Below are positions 61,377 to 64,000 of a DNA stretch of 64,000 bases, piece after piece. The notes under the pieces were generated by a model. That model ran no database searches, was not told the DNA's origin, and saw only the letters and a program-made list of their open reading frames with translations. Made by a program: the position numbers and the translations under genes. How positions within the stretch are numbered: the stretch's first letter is position 1; each line of letters starts with the position of its first letter. The DNA is from Halobacterium sp. DL1. Lineage in GTDB: Archaea; Halobacteriota; Halobacteria; Halobacteriales; Halobacteriaceae. The stretch covers positions 1,426,001 through 1,490,000 of the forward strand of contig CP007060.1 in assembly GCA_000230955.3 (NCBI GenBank), in the 5' to 3' direction.

Positions 61377-62327
61377 ATGGATGTCGACACTGCCGCCCAG
61401 ACGTGTACCGACGTGATGGACGCGGTGAGCGAGGCGGTCGTCACCGACCGCGAGTTCCTCGAGACGGTTCTCTCCGGCGCCCTCGCCCGCGGCCACGTCC
61501 TACTGGAGGACGTCCCTGGGACGGGGAAGACGCTGACGGCCCGCAGTCTCGCGAACGCGCTCGGCCTGGAGTTCACCCGCATCCAGTTCACACCCGACCT
61601 CCTCCCCGCCGACATCACCGGGTCGCACGTCTACGACGCCGCCACGGAATCGTTCACGTTCAATCGCGGCCCCGTCTTCGCGAACGTGGTGCTCGCCGAC
61701 GAGATCAACCGCGCGCCGCCGAAGACGCAGGCCGCGCTCCTCGAGGCCATGGAGGAGGGGCAGGTGAGCGTCGACGGCGAGACCCGCCAGCTTCCGGACC
61801 CCTTCTTCGTCATCGCGACGCAGAACCCCGTCGAGCAGGAGGGGACGTTCCGCCTGCCGGAGGCCCAGCGCGACCGCTTCGCCGTGAAGGCGGGCATCGG
61901 CTACCCGGACCGCCCGGGCGAGCGGGAACTCATCGACCGCCGAGCCGACCGCACCGCCACCACGCCCGTGGTTTCCCAGGTCGTGCCGGACGACGCACTC
62001 GCCGACCTTCAGGCGGTCCCGGAGACGGTCGCTGTCGCCGACGGCGTGCGCGATTACGTCGTGGACGTCGGGCGAGCCACCCGCGAGGACGACCGCGTCG
62101 AGGTCGGTGTGAGTCCCCGCGGCACGCAGCGCCTGTTCGAGGTGGCCCGCGCCCGCGCCGTCATCCACGGCCGGGAGTACGTGACCCCCGACGACGTGAA
62201 ACGAGTCGCGCTCCCGGTGCTCGTCCACCGCCTCGTCCTGACTGGTGCGGCGACTGTCGAGAACACCGACCCCGAGGACGTCGTTCAGGACGTCCTCGAA
62301 CGGGTCGAGGTCCCCGCAGTCTCGTAA
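61377..62327 (+). CDS. MoxR-family AAA+ ATPase
   Basis: The 316-residue ATPase has Walker A LLEDVPGTGKTLTARSL, the MoxR-specific FTPDLLPADITGS, Walker B VVLADEINRAPPKTQAALLEAMEEGQV, and sensor 1 IATQNPVEQEGTFRLPEAQRDRF. MoxR proteins remodel or mature partners, often together with VWA and DUF58 proteins. The DUF7519-type gene downstream on the other strand is a typical neighbour of haloarchaeal MoxR as I recall. The remaining cluster would lie beyond the window edge. Confidence 0.93.
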   Translation: MDVDTAAQTCTDVMDAVSEAVVTDREFLETVLSGALARGHVLLEDVPGTGKTLTARSLANALGLEFTRIQFTPDLLPADITGSHVYDAATESFTFNRGPVFANVVLADEINRAPPKTQAALLEAMEEGQVSVDGETRQLPDPFFVIATQNPVEQEGTFRLPEAQRDRFAVKAGIGYPDRPGERELIDRRADRTATTPVVSQVVPDDALADLQAVPETVAVADGVRDYVVDVGRATREDDRVEVGVSPRGTQRLFEVARARAVIHGREYVTPDDVKRVALPVLVHRLVLTGAATVENTDPEDVVQDVLERVEVPAVS

Positions 62328-62348
62328 CCGTCGGTTCCGTCGGCGGGA

Positions 62349-62621
62349 CTACGCCGCCGTTTCCGCCGCTCCGACAGACTCCTCGCCGTACGTCTCTCTG
62401 AGGTACGCCACGATGTCGTCGCTCTCGTTCATCCCGTCGACGCCGTGCTCCGAGTCGACGAGCACGGGGACTTCGGACTGGTTGCTGAGTTCTCGCACTT
62501 CGTCGCGTCGGAACTTGAAGAAGGAGACGCGGTGCGTGGTGTACTCCAGGTCGAGTTCGTGGAGGACGCGCTTCACCTTCCGGCAGTACGGACAGAGAGG
62601 CTGCACGTACAGTTCGAGCAT
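62349..62621 (-). CDS. Glutaredoxin-like / GST N-terminal domain protein
   Basis: The 90-residue protein has a thioredoxin fold with LYVQPLCPYCRKVKRVL (CPYC active site) and SEVPVLVDSEHGVDGMNES (cis-Pro and substrate loop). It is a small thiol-disulfide oxidoreductase, convergent with the MoxR gene. Haloarchaea use gamma-glutamylcysteine rather than glutathione, so the partner may be that thiol. Confidence 0.88.
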   Translation of the reverse strand: MLELYVQPLCPYCRKVKRVLHELDLEYTTHRVSFFKFRRDEVRELSNQSEVPVLVDSEHGVDGMNESDDIVAYLRETYGEESVGAAETAA

Positions 62622-62660
62622 ACCGGGAGTTGGGAATCCCGCAACATAGTTCCCCCGTCG

Positions 62661-63986
62661 TCAGTCAGCGAGCGCGGCGACGAGTGCCGCGAGACCGACG
62701 CCAGCGGCGACGAGCGCGGCCAGGGCGGCGGGGGTCGCGGCGACGCTGGAACCGATGGAGAGCCCGTAGAGGGCGTTCGCGCCGTGGTACGCGAGCACGC
62801 CGACGACGACGCTCGCGGCGACGTGGACGAGTTCGACGCGGGCGGTGGGGACACGCCGGTCGAGTTCAGCGCCGAGGCCGACGCCGTACTCGCCGGCGTC
62901 CCAGGTGACCATCCCGGCCGCGACGAGTCCGAAGACGAACCCGGGGCTGGCGTTCTGGACGCCCGCGACGGCGCCCGCGAGGACGAGTCCCGCGGCGGCG
63001 ACGGCGGCGGGCGCCCCGCGCTGCGGAACCGCGCGGAGGCGGCCGAGAGCCGCGAACGCGAGCAGGAGGGCGGACAGCCCGATGAGGGGGACGACGAGCG
63101 CGGCGAGCGCGAGCGCGGGTTCCCCGAACACCCTGACCGCGTTCTCGAGGAGCGGGAGGGCCTGTTCTGGGGCGGCGTCGCGCGCCGCTGTGACCAGCTG
63201 GGAGGCGTAGACGACGCCGACGCCGACGGCGAGGACCCCGCCACCGACGGTGGGCGCGACCCGCCGCAGGCTCTCCCGGTGGTCGCCGGTCGCGAGTCGC
63301 GCCAGACGGAGCACGGCGTACGAGAGCAACGAGAGGCCGATGGTGGCGAACATCAGCGGCCTGAGCGGCCCCGCGGAGGCCAGCGTCCCGACGACTGAGA
63401 CGACGCTGGCGGGGACCTGTGCGACCATCGACTGTCCCATCCCGGTGACGAGCGCCACGAACGCGGCCACCCACGCGACGGCGAACAGGCGCCAGACGGA
63501 GAGACAGACCACCACGAGCCAGCGGGTGATGCGCGCGACCGCGTCCCGGCGGTCTCGCGGCGCGAGTTCGACGAGCGGTGCGACGTCCACAGCGGCGGCC
63601 AGCATCCGCGCCGTGATCGCCAGGAGGACGAAGAAGACGACCACGTCGACGGGGCTCCCGGTGGGCGTCACGGCGAGGGAGACGACCTCCCCACCGAATT
63701 CCGCGACGAAGCCGGTGCCGGCGTCCAGCCCGAGGACGATGGCTGCGACCACAGCGAGGCCGGGGAGCGCCGTGGTGGCGACGACGACGGAGAACGCGCG
63801 GCCAATCGCGCCGCCGCCGACACCGCCCGTGAACGCCGCCACGGCGCCGAACGCGGCGGCGGCGAGCGCGAGCAGCACGAACGGGTCGAGCAGCCCCTCG
63901 AGGAGCGGGAGGTCGGAGAGCGAGAGCGCCATCGCCGCGAGCACGGCGACGCCGCCCAGCGGTGCGAGCACCGACGCCCCGAACAC
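62661..63986 (-). CDS. DUF7519-like multi-pass membrane protein (may extend past the window edge)
   Basis: From GTG at 63986 the frame encodes 441 residues with about eleven transmembrane helices, such as FVLLALAAAAFGAVAAF and GGGVLAVGVGVVYASQLV. The frame is open to the window edge (five more codons), so the true start may lie outside. I recall DUF7519 proteins in haloarchaeal MoxR/DUF58/VWA clusters. No catalytic motif is visible. Short C-terminal helices end at LAALVAALAD. Confidence 0.7.
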   Translation of the reverse strand: MFGASVLAPLGGVAVLAAMALSLSDLPLLEGLLDPFVLLALAAAAFGAVAAFTGGVGGGAIGRAFSVVVATTALPGLAVVAAIVLGLDAGTGFVAEFGGEVVSLAVTPTGSPVDVVVFFVLLAITARMLAAAVDVAPLVELAPRDRRDAVARITRWLVVVCLSVWRLFAVAWVAAFVALVTGMGQSMVAQVPASVVSVVGTLASAGPLRPLMFATIGLSLLSYAVLRLARLATGDHRESLRRVAPTVGGGVLAVGVGVVYASQLVTAARDAAPEQALPLLENAVRVFGEPALALAALVVPLIGLSALLLAFAALGRLRAVPQRGAPAAVAAAGLVLAGAVAGVQNASPGFVFGLVAAGMVTWDAGEYGVGLGAELDRRVPTARVELVHVAASVVVGVLAYHGANALYGLSIGSSVAATPAALAALVAAGVGLAALVAALAD

Positions 63987-64000
63987 CGCGAGCGGTTCCT

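Noticed and set aside
1-64000. CRISPR arrays, rRNA genes and complete insertion sequences
   Set aside because: No regularly spaced repeats, rRNA-like segments or transposase motifs were seen on either strand by reading.

Overview
The window is a GC-rich chromosomal segment of a halophilic archaeon (class Halobacteria). The evidence is the very acidic proteins, TATA-type promoters with leaderless or near-leaderless starts, a TFB-family factor, archaellum genes, and CheF, HtlD-like and many haloarchaeal DUF families. The gene order of the motility region matches what I remember of Halobacterium salinarum, so a Halobacterium-like genus is likely. No rRNA, CRISPR array or intact insertion sequence was seen; there is one tRNA gene.

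Layout. 1-9.6 kb: the end of a membrane protein, then a four-gene operon read leftwards (iron-type substrate-binding lipoprotein, fused permease, ATPase, GT-C glycosyltransferase-like membrane protein). Next to it is a separately promoted protein resembling reversibly glycosylated polypeptides (GT75). Both promoters carry palindromes of the DtxR/Idr metal-repressor type, suggesting iron-responsive uptake coupled to glycosyl transfer. A membrane protein and a HEAT-repeat/pseudokinase protein follow. 9.6-18.7 kb: a thiolase/DUF35 pair with Ser in place of the usual Cys, a DUF5518 pseudogene with an amber codon, an Eis-like acetyltransferase, an Old Yellow Enzyme pseudogene, a TFB-like factor lacking its zinc ribbon, a nitrilase-family hydrolase, a ZIP metal transporter and a MazG-like protein.

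18.7-42.6 kb is the motility island: a CheW paralogue, an HTH/DUF7521 pair, a MinD-type ATPase, arlJ-I-H-G-F-CE (one leftward unit), arlD plus a soluble PAS transducer, two tandem archaellins, a HEAT-repeat protein and cheF1 (rightward), then cheF2, cheR, cheD, two cheC-type genes, cheA, cheB, cheY, cheW and a DUF7500 protein (leftward). The transducer, CheA/CheW, CheY and CheF would pass signals to the ArlCE/D switch and the ArlI/J/H motor; CheR, CheB, CheC and CheD adapt the receptors.

42.6-64 kb is mostly housekeeping and stress genes: an Hrq1/MrfA-like helicase, a DCC protein, a Dps-like thioferritin with a ferredoxin, an aminotransferase, a PRC-barrel protein, a dual-specificity phosphatase without a normal start codon, a TrkA-N/DHH protein, an SDR enzyme, tRNA-Lys with a duplicated 3' end (integration scar), small conserved proteins, an RND exporter with its own TrmB-type regulator, a MoxR ATPase and, at the edge, a DUF7519-type membrane protein.

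Family names come from reading motifs and from memory of the families; no database search was possible. Palindromes and repeats were found by eye and checked base by base.
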